Assembly: GCA_016720745.1 (NCBI GenBank)
Contig: JADKKA010000022.1
Span: 620,001 to 684,000, forward strand
DNA length: 64,000 nt
Source: Chitinophagaceae bacterium
Lineage (GTDB): Bacteria; Bacteroidota; Bacteroidia; Chitinophagales; Chitinophagaceae
Direction: 5' to 3'
The notes beneath the pieces were generated by a model that was not told where the DNA came from, did no database searches, and saw nothing but the letters and a program-made list of their open reading frames with translations. A program made the position numbers and the translations under genes. This document shows, one piece after another, positions 24,334 through 33,951 of this stretch. The first letter of the stretch is position 1. Every line of letters starts with the position of its first letter.

Positions 24334-25710
24334 ATGAATCTGATCGCAATAAACTGGTCACAGGTGGGATTGATGGCAGGGCAACTGCTGCTGGCACTTT
24401 CCTTACTGGTTGTACTGCACGAATTTGGCCATTTTATCACCGCCCGCTGGTTCAAATGCAGGGTAGAAAAGTTCTTTCTTTTCTTTGATCCCTGGTTTGC
24501 ACTGGTAAAGAAAAAAGTGGGTGATACGGTATACGGTATCGGCTGGTTGCCGCTGGGAGGTTATGTAAAGATTTCAGGAATGATTGATGAAAGCATGGAC
24601 AAAGAAGCCATGAAAGAACCACCCAAAGAATGGGAATTCAGAAGTAAACCGGCCTGGCAAAGACTGATCGTCATGATGGGTGGCATTATCATGAATGTCA
24701 TTGTTGCCTTTGTTATATACGCCTTCATCCTGATGATCTGGGGTGAAAAGAAAATTCCGACCGCTTCCATGAAGTACGGGATTCACGTGGCTGACAGCAC
24801 CATCTACAAAATGGGATTGCGTAATGGTGATAAGATTCTTGAAATTGACGGAAAGGAAGTAACCGATTATGAAAAATTAAGGCGCAGGCTCCTGCTTGGC
24901 AGCACCGTTACTGTTGACCGTAACGGACAAAGAGTCAATTTGTCGCTGGATGAGGACCTGATCGGACAACTGGTGGAAAACAGAAGCAAGGATGCCACTG
25001 GTTTTGTAGAAGTAAGAAAACCGGCAATCGCTTTTCTTGTTCCCGATACCACAAGGGCTTATAAAGCCGGCCTGCGGAAAAATGACCAGCTGGTGGGATT
25101 GGATTCTATCCGGTTTCAATTTTATGATGAACTCCAGAATGAACTGCTGAAGCTGAAAAGTAAAACCAGTTTACTGACGGTGATACGGGATGGAAAGGAA
25201 ATGAGTTTTCCGGTTCAGGTGAGTCAGGAAGGCAAGATCGGTTTCCTGCCTTATGGGATGGATTACCAGCAAATGGATAGCATGGGTTTGGTAAAACTGA
25301 ATGTGAAAAAATACAGCTTCTTCGCTGCTTTCCCTGCAGGAGTGAGAAGGGCAGGAGCTGAACTTAAATTTTATATTGAACAGTTCAAGAAAATCCTGAA
25401 TCCAAAAACAGGGGCATATAAAGGGGTAGGCGGTTTTAAAAACATGGCCCGCATCTTTAATAAATATACCTGGGATTGGGAGCAATTCTGGACCATGACG
25501 GCCTTTTTGTCCATTGTACTGGCCTTCATGAACATGTTACCCATTCCAGCATTGGATGGCGGACATGTGATGTTCACATTATATGAAATGATTACCCGTC
25601 GCAAGCCGAATGAAAAATTCCTGGAATACGCCCAGATTGTAGGTATGATCCTGCTGCTGGGGCTGATGCTGTATGCCAATGGGAATGATTGGTTTGGCTG
25701 GGGGAAATAG
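24334..25710 (+). CDS. rseP: RIP zinc metalloprotease RseP (site-2 protease)
   Basis: A 458-aa inner-membrane protease. Zinc ligands are in HEFGH (H29, H33) on the first transmembrane helix and in the late LDGGH motif (PIPALDGGHV). Two PDZ-like domains lie between (around 150-215 and 225-305). Family members cleave anti-sigma factors or signal peptide remnants within the membrane. The substrate here is unknown. Length is normal for Bacteroidota RseP. Confidence 0.95.
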   Translation: MNLIAINWSQVGLMAGQLLLALSLLVVLHEFGHFITARWFKCRVEKFFLFFDPWFALVKKKVGDTVYGIGWLPLGGYVKISGMIDESMDKEAMKEPPKEWEFRSKPAWQRLIVMMGGIIMNVIVAFVIYAFILMIWGEKKIPTASMKYGIHVADSTIYKMGLRNGDKILEIDGKEVTDYEKLRRRLLLGSTVTVDRNGQRVNLSLDEDLIGQLVENRSKDATGFVEVRKPAIAFLVPDTTRAYKAGLRKNDQLVGLDSIRFQFYDELQNELLKLKSKTSLLTVIRDGKEMSFPVQVSQEGKIGFLPYGMDYQQMDSMGLVKLNVKKYSFFAAFPAGVRRAGAELKFYIEQFKKILNPKTGAYKGVGGFKNMARIFNKYTWDWEQFWTMTAFLSIVLAFMNMLPIPALDGGHVMFTLYEMITRRKPNEKFLEYAQIVGMILLLGLMLYANGNDWFGWGK

Positions 25711-25805
25711 CAGTCTTCAGTCTGTCAGTCTTTCAGTATGAGAAGCAGATCAACTTTTAACTGCCGACTGACTGATAGACTGACAGACTGCCGACTGCCA
25801 GACTG
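25711..25805. repeat. Inverted array of AGTC/GACT repeats between rseP and tmRNA
   Basis: The array starts at the base after the rseP stop. The left half is AGTCNNC-type (25711-25736) and the right half GNNGACT-type (25760-25805). CAGTCTGTCAGTCTTTCAG (25718-25736) pairs with 25772-25790 at 18 of 19 positions, and outer CAGTC/GACTG units can extend the stem. Same repeat family as 18520-18600 and 63846-63887. Confidence 0.8.
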
Positions 25806-25810
25806 AAAAA

Positions 25811-26197
25811 GGGGGCGCCCGGTTTTGACAGCATAGGTCTTTGAAAGTGTAAGCATGTACTGCGTTGCGTAATTAGCAGTTTAATCTGAATACGAAAACC
25901 ATAAATGGCAATACTCAGTATGCCATGGCTGCCTAATCAGTGATTAAGTAGTCATTAGGGCCGCCGGGCCGGTTCGCTTGTTTCCACGCCCCGCCGCCGA
26001 CTCAAAACAAAACAAGATGCTGCAACAGCAGGCTGTGCCTGTTGCTTAAGACTATCCAGCTAAGGAAATAATCGGTTGCCGGTTTCTCCGAAGGAGTCCT
26101 TCGGACCAGTTGTTTCCCGACAAATCAAAACAGGATAAACATGTAGAAAGCTTTTGATGAATATGTTTGGACAGGAGTTCGATTCTCCTCGCCTCCA
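25811..26197 (+). ncRNA. ssrA: tmRNA
   Basis: One-piece tmRNA of 387 nt. The 5' end GGGGGCG pairs with CGCCTCC (26190-26196), with discriminator A at 26197. The tRNA-like part keeps GGACAGGAGTTCGATTCTCC. The resume codon is GGC at 25907 and the encoded tag is GNTQYAMAA with stop TAA at 25934-25936. The tag ends in the AMAA/ALAA degron class used by Bacteroidota. CCA is not encoded. No good -33/-7 promoter is visible directly upstream because the repeat array occupies the place. Confidence 0.95.
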
Positions 26198-26202
26198 CGC
26201 TC

Positions 26203-26235
26203 AACCGTCATAGTACCCACTATGGCGGTTTTTTT
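26203..26235 (+). terminator. Intrinsic terminator after tmRNA
   Basis: AACCG-T-CATAGT pairs with ACTATG-G-CGGTT around ACCC, then seven T residues. It starts 5 nt after the tmRNA end. Confidence 0.9.
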
Positions 26236-26600
26236 ATGATATATACTAATGAATCTATATTTTATTTGAATATGCATAAGTTTTGGCATGTGTAATTGTA
26301 GCAATCCGACTACAATCACTCAGTGTTAAACATTACTATAGAAAAGCATTTGCACTATTTTTTAGGGTAAATACTTGTTGTTCCTTTGATATAGAAAAAA
26401 TCAAAACCTGGAATGACGTTTTTAAAAGCAAATTAAGAATCGGGGGTTCAACGTAAGCGTCCTAAGTGGAACTACTTAAAATTCAAAAAATCTTGGATTA
26501 CCCTTAAAGAAACCGGAAGATTCTTAATGGCTTTTACTACAATAAACTGTAATTTATGCAAACCAAACCTCATCCTTTTCAATCAGTTAAACCACCTGTT
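26236..26600. other. AT-rich regulatory region upstream of the signalling island
   Basis: No coding frame is convincing here. It holds a perfect inverted repeat ATTGTAG-N8-CTACAAT (26295-26316), a near-palindrome TAAGTGGAACTACTTA around 26465, and TTAGGGTAAA / TTACCCTTAA motifs (about 26362 and 26493) that recur upstream of other genes of the island. It probably carries the promoter and operators of the first response regulator gene. Confidence 0.5.
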
Positions 26601-27236
26601 ATGGAAAAAATCACCATCCTCCTTGTGGATGACCATAAATTGATCCGTGAATCCTGGTCCTTTATCCTCAATAGCGACCCCCGGTTTGAAGTCATCGGTG
26701 AAACCAGTGACGCCGAAGAAGCCGTAGAAATTGCGAAAATCAGGAAACCCAAGATCGTGTTAATGGACATTAATATGTCGCCCGTCAATGGTTTTGACGG
26801 CACCAAACTCATGCGCAAATATTCACCAGGTGCAAAAGTGATTGGGATATCGATGCATTCCATGCCAGCCTATGCCCGTCGGATGCTGCAATTGGGTGCC
26901 ATGGGATATATTACCAAGAACTCATCCAAGGACGAAATGCTGAATGCCATAGCAGAAGTGAATGAAGGCCGGAAATATATATGTGATGAAGTAAAAAATA
27001 TTCTGGCTCATCAGGAATTGGAAGAAGATGGCACAAAGCCCGACATGAATGCACTGTCCCGCAGGGAGATTGATATCGTCCGGCTGATCAAAGAAGGAAT
27101 GTCATCCCGTGAAATTGCCCATGAACTGGATATTTCTCTGAAAACAGTGGAAGTACACCGTTATAATATTCTCAAAAAACTGAACCTGAAAAACACCGCA
27201 GCGCTGGTCAATTTCACCAATACGCATGGATTATAA
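26601..27236 (+). CDS. NarL/LuxR-family response regulator
   Basis: 211 aa from MEKITILLVDDHKLIRE. Receiver domain 1-120 with acidic pocket DD, phospho-acceptor Asp56 (VLMDINMS) and Lys in YITKNSS. The switch Thr is Ser (ISMHS). The C-terminal LuxR-type helix-turn-helix is LSRREIDIVRLIKEGMSSRE followed by ISLKTVEVHRYNILKKL. An in-frame ATG at 26556 would add 15 residues without homology. It lies 41 bp before the nine-PAS kinase, whose HisKA_3 domain is the usual partner of NarL-type regulators, so the two are likely a pair. Confidence 0.92.
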   Translation: MEKITILLVDDHKLIRESWSFILNSDPRFEVIGETSDAEEAVEIAKIRKPKIVLMDINMSPVNGFDGTKLMRKYSPGAKVIGISMHSMPAYARRMLQLGAMGYITKNSSKDEMLNAIAEVNEGRKYICDEVKNILAHQELEEDGTKPDMNALSRREIDIVRLIKEGMSSREIAHELDISLKTVEVHRYNILKKLNLKNTAALVNFTNTHGL

Positions 27237-27277
27237 ATTTGTGAACCGCCTGCAATAATTATTACAGGACTATCGTC

Positions 27278-30200
27278 ATGAATATGCCCAGGTTATTCAC
27301 CAGGAGAAATATTATTATAGGTATTCTGGTGACAGCCGGTATTATCATCTTTCTGGCCTATTATACTTTCCTGGGCTTCAGCAAGTCAATGAAGCAGGCC
27401 CAATGGGAAAACAGGAGCCTCCAGTCGCTCAAGGCACTGGAAGGGATCATGGATAATATGCAGGATATCGAAACCGGTCAGCGCGGTTATATTATCTCCC
27501 ACGACACATTATTCCTGCTGCCTTACAAAGAAAGTCTCCAAAAACTTCAATCAGATACCAGCCTGGTATTACAAATTATTACCCGTTACCCTGAACGTTC
27601 AGCCGAGTACAGGAAATTACTACTCTATGTTAAAGACAAAGTAAACCATGCCATTACTACCGTATCACAGGTAGGCCAGGGCGAATATGAACTGGCTTCA
27701 GCAAATACGAGATCTGGAATAGGCCGGCAGATCATGGATAGTATCCGGGCTATTATATTCCGGCTCGAACAGGAAGACCGGAATATATTATATGAATCCG
27801 GTAACAGTCGTCAGGTAAATGCCCGCCGATCTTTCAGGTTCCTGCTGGTGATTTCTTTGGTATTGCTGTCCGCATTGATCTGGCTGGTGTGGAAACTGCT
27901 CATAGAAGAAAAGACCCGACGGAATAATGAAAAGCAAATCCGTTATCTCGCCCGATTGTCCGAACAATCCAGCGATGCCATTTTTTCGACTGATAACAAG
28001 GGGATCATTCTTAGCTGGAATAAAGGAGCTGAAAATATCTTTGGATACACAGCTGAAGAAGCCATCGGGAAATATGCGCCCGCTATCACCAGAAGCGGCA
28101 GAACAGAGGCAGAAACGCAACAGATCGTTTCAGAAATGAATGCAGCAGGCAGTCTCTCTAAAGAATCGAAAGTATATAGCAAAGATGGAAGGGAGATTTA
28201 CTGCCTGGGTTCAGTGACGCAGTTAACAAATGAAGAAGATGAGCCGGCAGGAGTGGTGGTGATTCTCCGGGATATTACCGAAAGGAAACTGAATGAGAAA
28301 TTACTGAGTCAGTTTAATGCAGAACTATCCGGTCAGGTCAGGGAAAAAACGGAAGTGATCCGGAGTATCGTTGAACGAATCAGGGATGGATTTTACTCTT
28401 TGAATAATAACCGGGAGTTTACTTATATCAATGACTACGCTGCCGAAATCATGAACAGCACCGTTGAACAACTAACCGGAAAATGTATTTGGGAAGTATT
28501 GCCTGAGGCTGTTAATTCTCCGGCATATGAACTCATTGAATCCGGTTTCAGGGATTTACAACCAGTGGAAAAGGATATTTATTATCAGCCATTTAATAAT
28601 TGGTATGCTATTACAGTGTATCCATCTGTTTCCGGTGTCTCCGTATATTTTAAAAACATCACTAACCAGAAAATAGCGGAGGACGCACTCATCCACTCCA
28701 ATGAACGTTTTGACCTGATCAGCCGCACAACAAATGATGCCATCTGGGAATGGGATCTTGAAACCGGTAAGCTCTGGGGAAATGATATGCATCAGTTGCT
28801 GTATGGACTTTCACCGGAAGACCCCGTTCCCACCGAAGAAGAGTGGCTGTTGCGCATTCACCCGGAAGACAGGGATAAGATGCGGCTCAGGCAACAGACC
28901 TCACTTGACTCCGAAAAAAATATTTTTATATCTGAATACCGGTTTAATTCTACCAATAACGGGTACCGGAATATTTATGACCGTTGCTATATCGTCAGAA
29001 ACCAGGAAGGGAAAGCAATTCGGATGCTGGGAAGTATGCTGGATCTGACGGAACAGAAAAAAGCGGAAGCTAAAATCAGGGAAAGCGAGGCATTATACCG
29101 GGCCCTGCTTGAACAGGCAGTGGAAGCCCTGGTAGTGATTGATATGGCAACAGGCCAGTTCATCAGTGTCAGTGATAGTGCAGTATCAATGTTTAAAATG
29201 AGCCGGGAGGAACTCCAGAAACGGAATCCTGCTGATATGAGCCCTCTACATCAGCCCGATGGCAGTTTATCCACGGAAGCCGCAGCAAACTGGATTGCAA
29301 AATCAATTGCCGGGGAGAAACCGGTTTTTGAATGGGTACATACCGATTCTGAAGGCACCCCCTTTCTTTGTGAAGTGAACCTGGTCAGATTACCGGCTGA
29401 AGACCGGGTCCTGATCCGTGGCTCCATTGTGAATATCAATGAAAAAAAGAAAGCAGAACTGGCACTCAAAGACAGCGAAGAAACAAGAAGGCTGATCATG
29501 AATTCGGCCATGGATGCAATCGTCTGTATCAATATGGAAGGGCTGGTGACGGTCTGGACACCTCAGGCAGAAACAATCTTTGGCTGGAAAGCAGATCAGG
29601 TAATGGGCCAATCCCTGACTGATACTATCATCCCTGAAAAATACCGGGATGCACACCGGAACGGATTAAAGCGATACCTGGAAACAGGTGTAGGACGTGT
29701 ATTGAACCGCTTACTGGATTTAACGGCAGTGAAAATTAATGGTGAGGAGTTCCCCATTGAAATGTCAATTGTTCCGGTACACAGGAAAGAAAATTCTTTC
29801 TTCTGTGCATTTATAAGGGATATCACCCACCGGAAAAAAGCGGAGCAGGACCTCAGAGACTCTGAAACAAAAATCCTGCATATCCTCTCGAGCAGCGCAG
29901 ATGATTTTTATGTAATTGATCACCAGTTTAAGGTAACCCTGATCAATCAGTCTGCTCAAAGAAATATGAAAGATATCTGGGACAATGAGGTCAATGAAGG
30001 CACTTATATCCTCGATATTTTCCCCGATCACAGAAAAGCATTCATCAGGGAGAATTATGAAAGGGTTTTCAAAGGGGAAAGGGTGGAGTATGAATTCACT
30101 GTGGAAATCCGTGGCATCCCTCATTGGAGAAGGGTTACTTATAGTCCTGTTCGGGATGCCACCGGCCAGATCACCGGTGCTTTTATCAGTACCACTGATA

Positions 30201-32023
30201 TTACTGAAAAGAAAAAGGCAGAGGAGAGCATCATGAAAACCAATGCCCGTTTCCAAATCCTTTCCAAAGCCACCAGCGATATGGTATGGGACCTGAACCT
30301 GGAAGATAAAGGCCTGTGGTGGAATGATAATTATTATACATTATTGGGTTACAAAAAATACAAAGAACTGGTGAGCCTTGATGACTGGTTTGGCAATATC
30401 CACCCGGAAGAAAGGGAGCGGGTGTACCGCTCGTTCATGTCAACGATTGAAGGAAGAGATTCTTCCTGGCGGGAAGAATACCAGTACCGGAAAGCGGATG
30501 GCTCTTATCTCAACGTACTTGACAGGGGTTATATCATGCGGAATGAACATGGAAAGGCATTTCGAATGATCGGGTCGATGGTGGATATGACACCCATCTA
30601 CCAGGTACAGAAAAAAATTATAGAAAGTGAAAACAGGCTTCGTACGATCCTTGACACCAACCCCGAATGCATTAAACTGATGGACCGGGATTGTCGTTTG
30701 CTGGATATCAACAGAGCCGGATTAGAAATGGTGGGAGCTGATCAGTATGCGGACATCCTGGGGCAAAGCATTTTACAGGTGGTGGCAGCGCCCTACCGTG
30801 AAAAAGCAGCTGACCTTGTTAGAAGAGCCGGTGAAGGTGAAAAAAGCCGGATGGAATTTCAAATGAATACCCTGAATGGGAAAGTCAGATGGTGTGAGGT
30901 GAGTATCGTCCCCTTCCGGAATGCAGGAGGTGAAATCGTCAGCATATTGGGTGTTACCATCGATATCACCGAAAGGAAGAATGCGGAATCTGAACTGGCC
31001 AGAAATGAAGTGAAATACAGAACACTTGTTGAACAGGCGGCTGATGCCATTTTGCTTTTTGAAGATGGCGGAAGACTGGTAGATGTGAATTCAGGTGCCA
31101 TTTCCCTGCTGGGATATTCAAAAGATGAGTTGCTGACAATGAAGATGCAGGATATGCTTACTTCTGAAGAAAACAGGTATAATCCTTTTCAATTTGAGCT
31201 GATGACACAGGGGAGTTCCAAAGTCAGACAGCGGCAAATGCTTAAAAAAGATGGTAGTGTTGTAACGACGGAAGTCAGATCACAACAATTACCGGATGGA
31301 AGGTATTTGTCTGTAATCCGGGATTTGACGGAAAGAATCAAGGCAGAACAGGAATTACAGCATTATTATAACCAGTTAAAAGAGTTGAATATCTACCTTC
31401 AAAATGTGAGGGAGGATGAAAGAACCGGTATTGCCAGAGAAATCCATGATGAACTTGGACAGCAGCTCACCGTACTCAAAATGGATATTTCCTGGTTGAC
31501 CAAAAAACTGGATACCGACAAACCGGAAATCAGGGAAAAACTCGATGGTTTGATCGAAATGGTGGATAATACTGTGAAATCGGTCAGAAGAATTTCTTCT
31601 GAACTCAGACCCAGCCTGCTGGATGACCTGGGATTACCCGCAGCTATTGAGTGGCATGCACAGGAATTCATGAAAAGGACAGGACTGGTTATTGAAACCG
31701 ATATTGAGCAAAAGGAAGTCCCTCTCCCCGGCAAACTGGCCATTACGCTGTTCCGTGTATTCCAGGAAAGCCTGACCAATGTGGCCCGACATGCCAATGC
31801 TTCAAAGATTCATGTTTCACTTAAAATGGAACAGCATCGATTGCTGATGGAAGTAGTGGATAACGGGCAGGGTTTTTTACCCGGAGATATAGAAAGCAAG
31901 AAAACATTGGGTATATTAGGGATGAAAGAAAGGATTGCCATCATCAAAGGGGAATATGATATACAAAGTAGCCCCGGAAAGGGGACAAGGGTAAAGGTTT
32001 CAGTACCTTTACAGGACATGTAA
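27278..32023 (+). CDS. CHASE3 / nine-PAS hybrid-length sensor histidine kinase (HisKA_3)
   Basis: A 1581-aa membrane sensor. Helix about 10-32, CHASE3 domain with ETGQRGYII (about 66-74), second helix about 186-206, then roughly nine PAS/PAC units (starting near 222, 352, 470, 603, 735, 865, 990, 1115, 1245), most ending in a D-x-T-E/D-x-K-x-A-E linker. The HisKA_3 domain has His1390 in IAREIHDELGQQ, and the C-terminal ATPase has FRVFQESLTNVARHA and VVDNGQGF. No receiver domain. PAS units 3 and 7 have the WxW(N)D and HPED/HPEE pattern of PAS_3 folds. Its stop is 10 bp before the next regulator gene. Confidence 0.92.
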   Translation: MNMPRLFTRRNIIIGILVTAGIIIFLAYYTFLGFSKSMKQAQWENRSLQSLKALEGIMDNMQDIETGQRGYIISHDTLFLLPYKESLQKLQSDTSLVLQIITRYPERSAEYRKLLLYVKDKVNHAITTVSQVGQGEYELASANTRSGIGRQIMDSIRAIIFRLEQEDRNILYESGNSRQVNARRSFRFLLVISLVLLSALIWLVWKLLIEEKTRRNNEKQIRYLARLSEQSSDAIFSTDNKGIILSWNKGAENIFGYTAEEAIGKYAPAITRSGRTEAETQQIVSEMNAAGSLSKESKVYSKDGREIYCLGSVTQLTNEEDEPAGVVVILRDITERKLNEKLLSQFNAELSGQVREKTEVIRSIVERIRDGFYSLNNNREFTYINDYAAEIMNSTVEQLTGKCIWEVLPEAVNSPAYELIESGFRDLQPVEKDIYYQPFNNWYAITVYPSVSGVSVYFKNITNQKIAEDALIHSNERFDLISRTTNDAIWEWDLETGKLWGNDMHQLLYGLSPEDPVPTEEEWLLRIHPEDRDKMRLRQQTSLDSEKNIFISEYRFNSTNNGYRNIYDRCYIVRNQEGKAIRMLGSMLDLTEQKKAEAKIRESEALYRALLEQAVEALVVIDMATGQFISVSDSAVSMFKMSREELQKRNPADMSPLHQPDGSLSTEAAANWIAKSIAGEKPVFEWVHTDSEGTPFLCEVNLVRLPAEDRVLIRGSIVNINEKKKAELALKDSEETRRLIMNSAMDAIVCINMEGLVTVWTPQAETIFGWKADQVMGQSLTDTIIPEKYRDAHRNGLKRYLETGVGRVLNRLLDLTAVKINGEEFPIEMSIVPVHRKENSFFCAFIRDITHRKKAEQDLRDSETKILHILSSSADDFYVIDHQFKVTLINQSAQRNMKDIWDNEVNEGTYILDIFPDHRKAFIRENYERVFKGERVEYEFTVEIRGIPHWRRVTYSPVRDATGQITGAFISTTDITEKKKAEESIMKTNARFQILSKATSDMVWDLNLEDKGLWWNDNYYTLLGYKKYKELVSLDDWFGNIHPEERERVYRSFMSTIEGRDSSWREEYQYRKADGSYLNVLDRGYIMRNEHGKAFRMIGSMVDMTPIYQVQKKIIESENRLRTILDTNPECIKLMDRDCRLLDINRAGLEMVGADQYADILGQSILQVVAAPYREKAADLVRRAGEGEKSRMEFQMNTLNGKVRWCEVSIVPFRNAGGEIVSILGVTIDITERKNAESELARNEVKYRTLVEQAADAILLFEDGGRLVDVNSGAISLLGYSKDELLTMKMQDMLTSEENRYNPFQFELMTQGSSKVRQRQMLKKDGSVVTTEVRSQQLPDGRYLSVIRDLTERIKAEQELQHYYNQLKELNIYLQNVREDERTGIAREIHDELGQQLTVLKMDISWLTKKLDTDKPEIREKLDGLIEMVDNTVKSVRRISSELRPSLLDDLGLPAAIEWHAQEFMKRTGLVIETDIEQKEVPLPGKLAITLFRVFQESLTNVARHANASKIHVSLKMEQHRLLMEVVDNGQGFLPGDIESKKTLGILGMKERIAIIKGEYDIQSSPGKGTRVKVSVPLQDM

Positions 32024-32033
32024 ACTGAAGAAC

Positions 32034-32663
32034 ATGCTGAAAGTACTCATTGCAGACGACCATGCTATTGTAAGGAAAGGGTTACGACAGCTCATACTGG
32101 AGGAATACCCAACGGCACAAATCGGGGAAGTGGGAGATGTGGAATCATTAGTAAGCCTGGTGATAAAGGATTTATGGGATATTGTCATATGTGATATCAG
32201 TATGCCCGGCAGAAGCGGGTTGGAAGCGTTGCAGCAAATAAAAGAAATCAAACCATCACTTCCTGTTTTGATCATGAGCATGCATTCAGAGGATCAATAT
32301 GCCGTCAGGGTCTTCAGAGCCGGGGCATCCGGATATCTTTCAAAAGATGCGGTTCACCAGGAGTTGATTGGGGCTATCAAAACCATCCAAAACGGACGAA
32401 AATTTATAACACCAGGAATCGCCGAAAAACTGGTCGGGGCCCTGGATGCCGACAAAAAACTGGAGCCGCATGAACAACTCAGTAACAGGGAATTTGACGT
32501 CATGAAAATGCTGGCGGGTGGAAAGTCGATTACTGAAATTGCTGAACAGCTGTCACTTAGCGCCACCACTGTAAGTACCTATCGGGCCAGAATACTTGAA
32601 AAAACCGCGTTGAAAAACAATGCAGATATCACCCGCTACGCACTGGAAAAGAAGCTAATCTGA
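32034..32663 (+). CDS. NarL/LuxR-family response regulator
   Basis: 209 aa. Receiver with phospho-acceptor Asp54 (VICDISMPG) and LSKDA Lys; HTH LSNREFDVMKMLAGGKSITE then LSATTVSTYRARILEK. It lies 10 bp after the nine-PAS kinase, so it is a probable cotranscribed partner. It is a tandem paralogue of the regulator at 32803 (same length, collinear). Confidence 0.93.
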   Translation: MLKVLIADDHAIVRKGLRQLILEEYPTAQIGEVGDVESLVSLVIKDLWDIVICDISMPGRSGLEALQQIKEIKPSLPVLIMSMHSEDQYAVRVFRAGASGYLSKDAVHQELIGAIKTIQNGRKFITPGIAEKLVGALDADKKLEPHEQLSNREFDVMKMLAGGKSITEIAEQLSLSATTVSTYRARILEKTALKNNADITRYALEKKLI

Positions 32664-32680
32664 TTAAAGGTTTACCCCTA

Positions 32681-32696
32681 GTAGTTGAATAACTAC
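32681..32696. promoter_or_regulatory. Inverted repeat, candidate operator
   Basis: GTAGTT-GAAT-AACTAC is a perfect 6-bp inverted repeat with a 4-nt centre, between the two paralogous regulator genes. The adjacent TTTACCCCTA (32671-32680) resembles motifs upstream of 26601 and 41638. No T run, so a binding site is more likely than a terminator. Confidence 0.4.
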
Positions 32697-32802
32697 ACGT
32701 AATTAATTCCCAGCCTTACAAGCGGTTACGTAAAATTTACAAAAATTTACGGGCATCATTTAAAGGAAGGACCACTCACTCAAATGGTTCTGAATTCAAC
32801 CC

Positions 32803-33432
32803 ATGCTCCGAGTACTTATTGCTGATGATCATGCTGTTGTTCGCCGGGGAATCAGGCAGATTCTAACGGAAGGTCTTGCTTTCCCCCATATCGGCGAAGC
32901 TCCTGAAACGATTGAACTGATTCGAATGGCTTTGGAGGAGGACTGGGATATCATCATATCGGATATTTCAATGCCTGGAGGGGGCGGACTGGAAGCATTG
33001 AGAGCAATCAGAAAGCAAAAGCCTGCTCAACCGATTCTCATTGTGAGCATTTTTCCCGAAGAACATTATGCCGTCAAAGTCCTCAGTATGGGTGCTGCCG
33101 GTTATCTGAATAAAGATGCGGCAACAGACGAATTATTAAATGCCGTCAAAACCATCCTCTCCGGACGCCGGTATATACAACCTATTATTGCTGAAAAACT
33201 CACTGAAAACCTTCGTAAACAGGCAGGATTAATGCCCCATGAACTCCTGAGTGAAAGAGAACAGGAAGTGCTGATGGGCCTGGTTCGGGGGCAGTCCGTT
33301 TCAGATATAGCCCTTTTACTGGAAGTTAGTCCGAATACCGTGAGCACTTACCGCACAAGGATTCTGATGAAAATGGATATGAAGAATAATGCGGACCTGA
33401 TTACTTACGCCATCAGCAACGGAATTGTCTGA
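32803..33432 (+). CDS. NarL/LuxR-family response regulator
   Basis: 209 aa, receiver with Asp54 (IISDISMPG) and LNKDA Lys, HTH LSEREQEVLMGLVRGQSVSD then VSPNTVSTYRTRILMK. Paralogue of the preceding regulator, with the same MLxVLIADDHAxVRxGxRQ start. No kinase is directly upstream; it has its own 139-bp leader region, so it is probably expressed separately and may answer to a different kinase in the island. Confidence 0.93.
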   Translation: MLRVLIADDHAVVRRGIRQILTEGLAFPHIGEAPETIELIRMALEEDWDIIISDISMPGGGGLEALRAIRKQKPAQPILIVSIFPEEHYAVKVLSMGAAGYLNKDAATDELLNAVKTILSGRRYIQPIIAEKLTENLRKQAGLMPHELLSEREQEVLMGLVRGQSVSDIALLLEVSPNTVSTYRTRILMKMDMKNNADLITYAISNGIV

Positions 33433-33558
33433 TAAGTGGATACACTCATTTGTAGTTTATCAACGACAGTTAACTAAGGAGGATAGTACATTTTTTGTAT
33501 AAGCTGTTCTATTTATTTCAACCCCCGTTTTTCCTTTTTTTGTATTCAAATTCAAACC

Positions 33559-33918
33559 ATGAAAGCAGGGAAGCTCGTATTAATTGTAGATGATAACCTG
33601 AATTTTGTAAAACGACTGATTGGCCTTCTGGAAGATGTGAAAGGTATCAGGGGAATCAATATTGCCTCTGATTTTGAAGAAGCAAGAACCTTGTTTTTTA
33701 CTGAAGAACACCAGGTGGTTTTGCTGGATATCAATCTTCCCGGAAAAAACGGGATCGAGCTGTTGAAAATTTTCAGAGAACACAGACCTGATTGCGAGAT
33801 CATCATGATCACCAATCATGCTGATTCATATTACAGACAACTATGCCTGAAACTGGGGGCATCACATTTTTTAGACAAGTCAAATGATTACGGCGTTATT
33901 TCATCTCTGGTAGTTTAA
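33559..33918 (+). CDS. Single-domain response regulator (receiver only)
   Basis: 119 aa: one receiver domain with DD pocket (LIVDDNLNF), phospho-acceptor Asp57 (VLLDINLPG), switch Thr (MITNHAD) and Lys (FLDKSND). No output domain. It lies 33 bp upstream of the four-PAS kinase and is likely its cotranscribed partner or a phosphate shuttle. Confidence 0.9.
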   Translation: MKAGKLVLIVDDNLNFVKRLIGLLEDVKGIRGINIASDFEEARTLFFTEEHQVVLLDINLPGKNGIELLKIFREHRPDCEIIMITNHADSYYRQLCLKLGASHFLDKSNDYGVISSLVV

Positions 33919-33951
33919 TAACAATAGTCAGGCTTTTAATTTTTCCACCGC

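Noticed and set aside
26101..26210. Separate tRNA gene near the end of ssrA
   Set aside because: The T arm and acceptor end belong to the tRNA-like part of tmRNA and pair with 25811-25817.
26125..26319. 64-aa minus-strand frame overlapping the tmRNA 3' end
   Set aside because: It covers the tRNA-like domain and terminator of ssrA and has no homology that I recognise.
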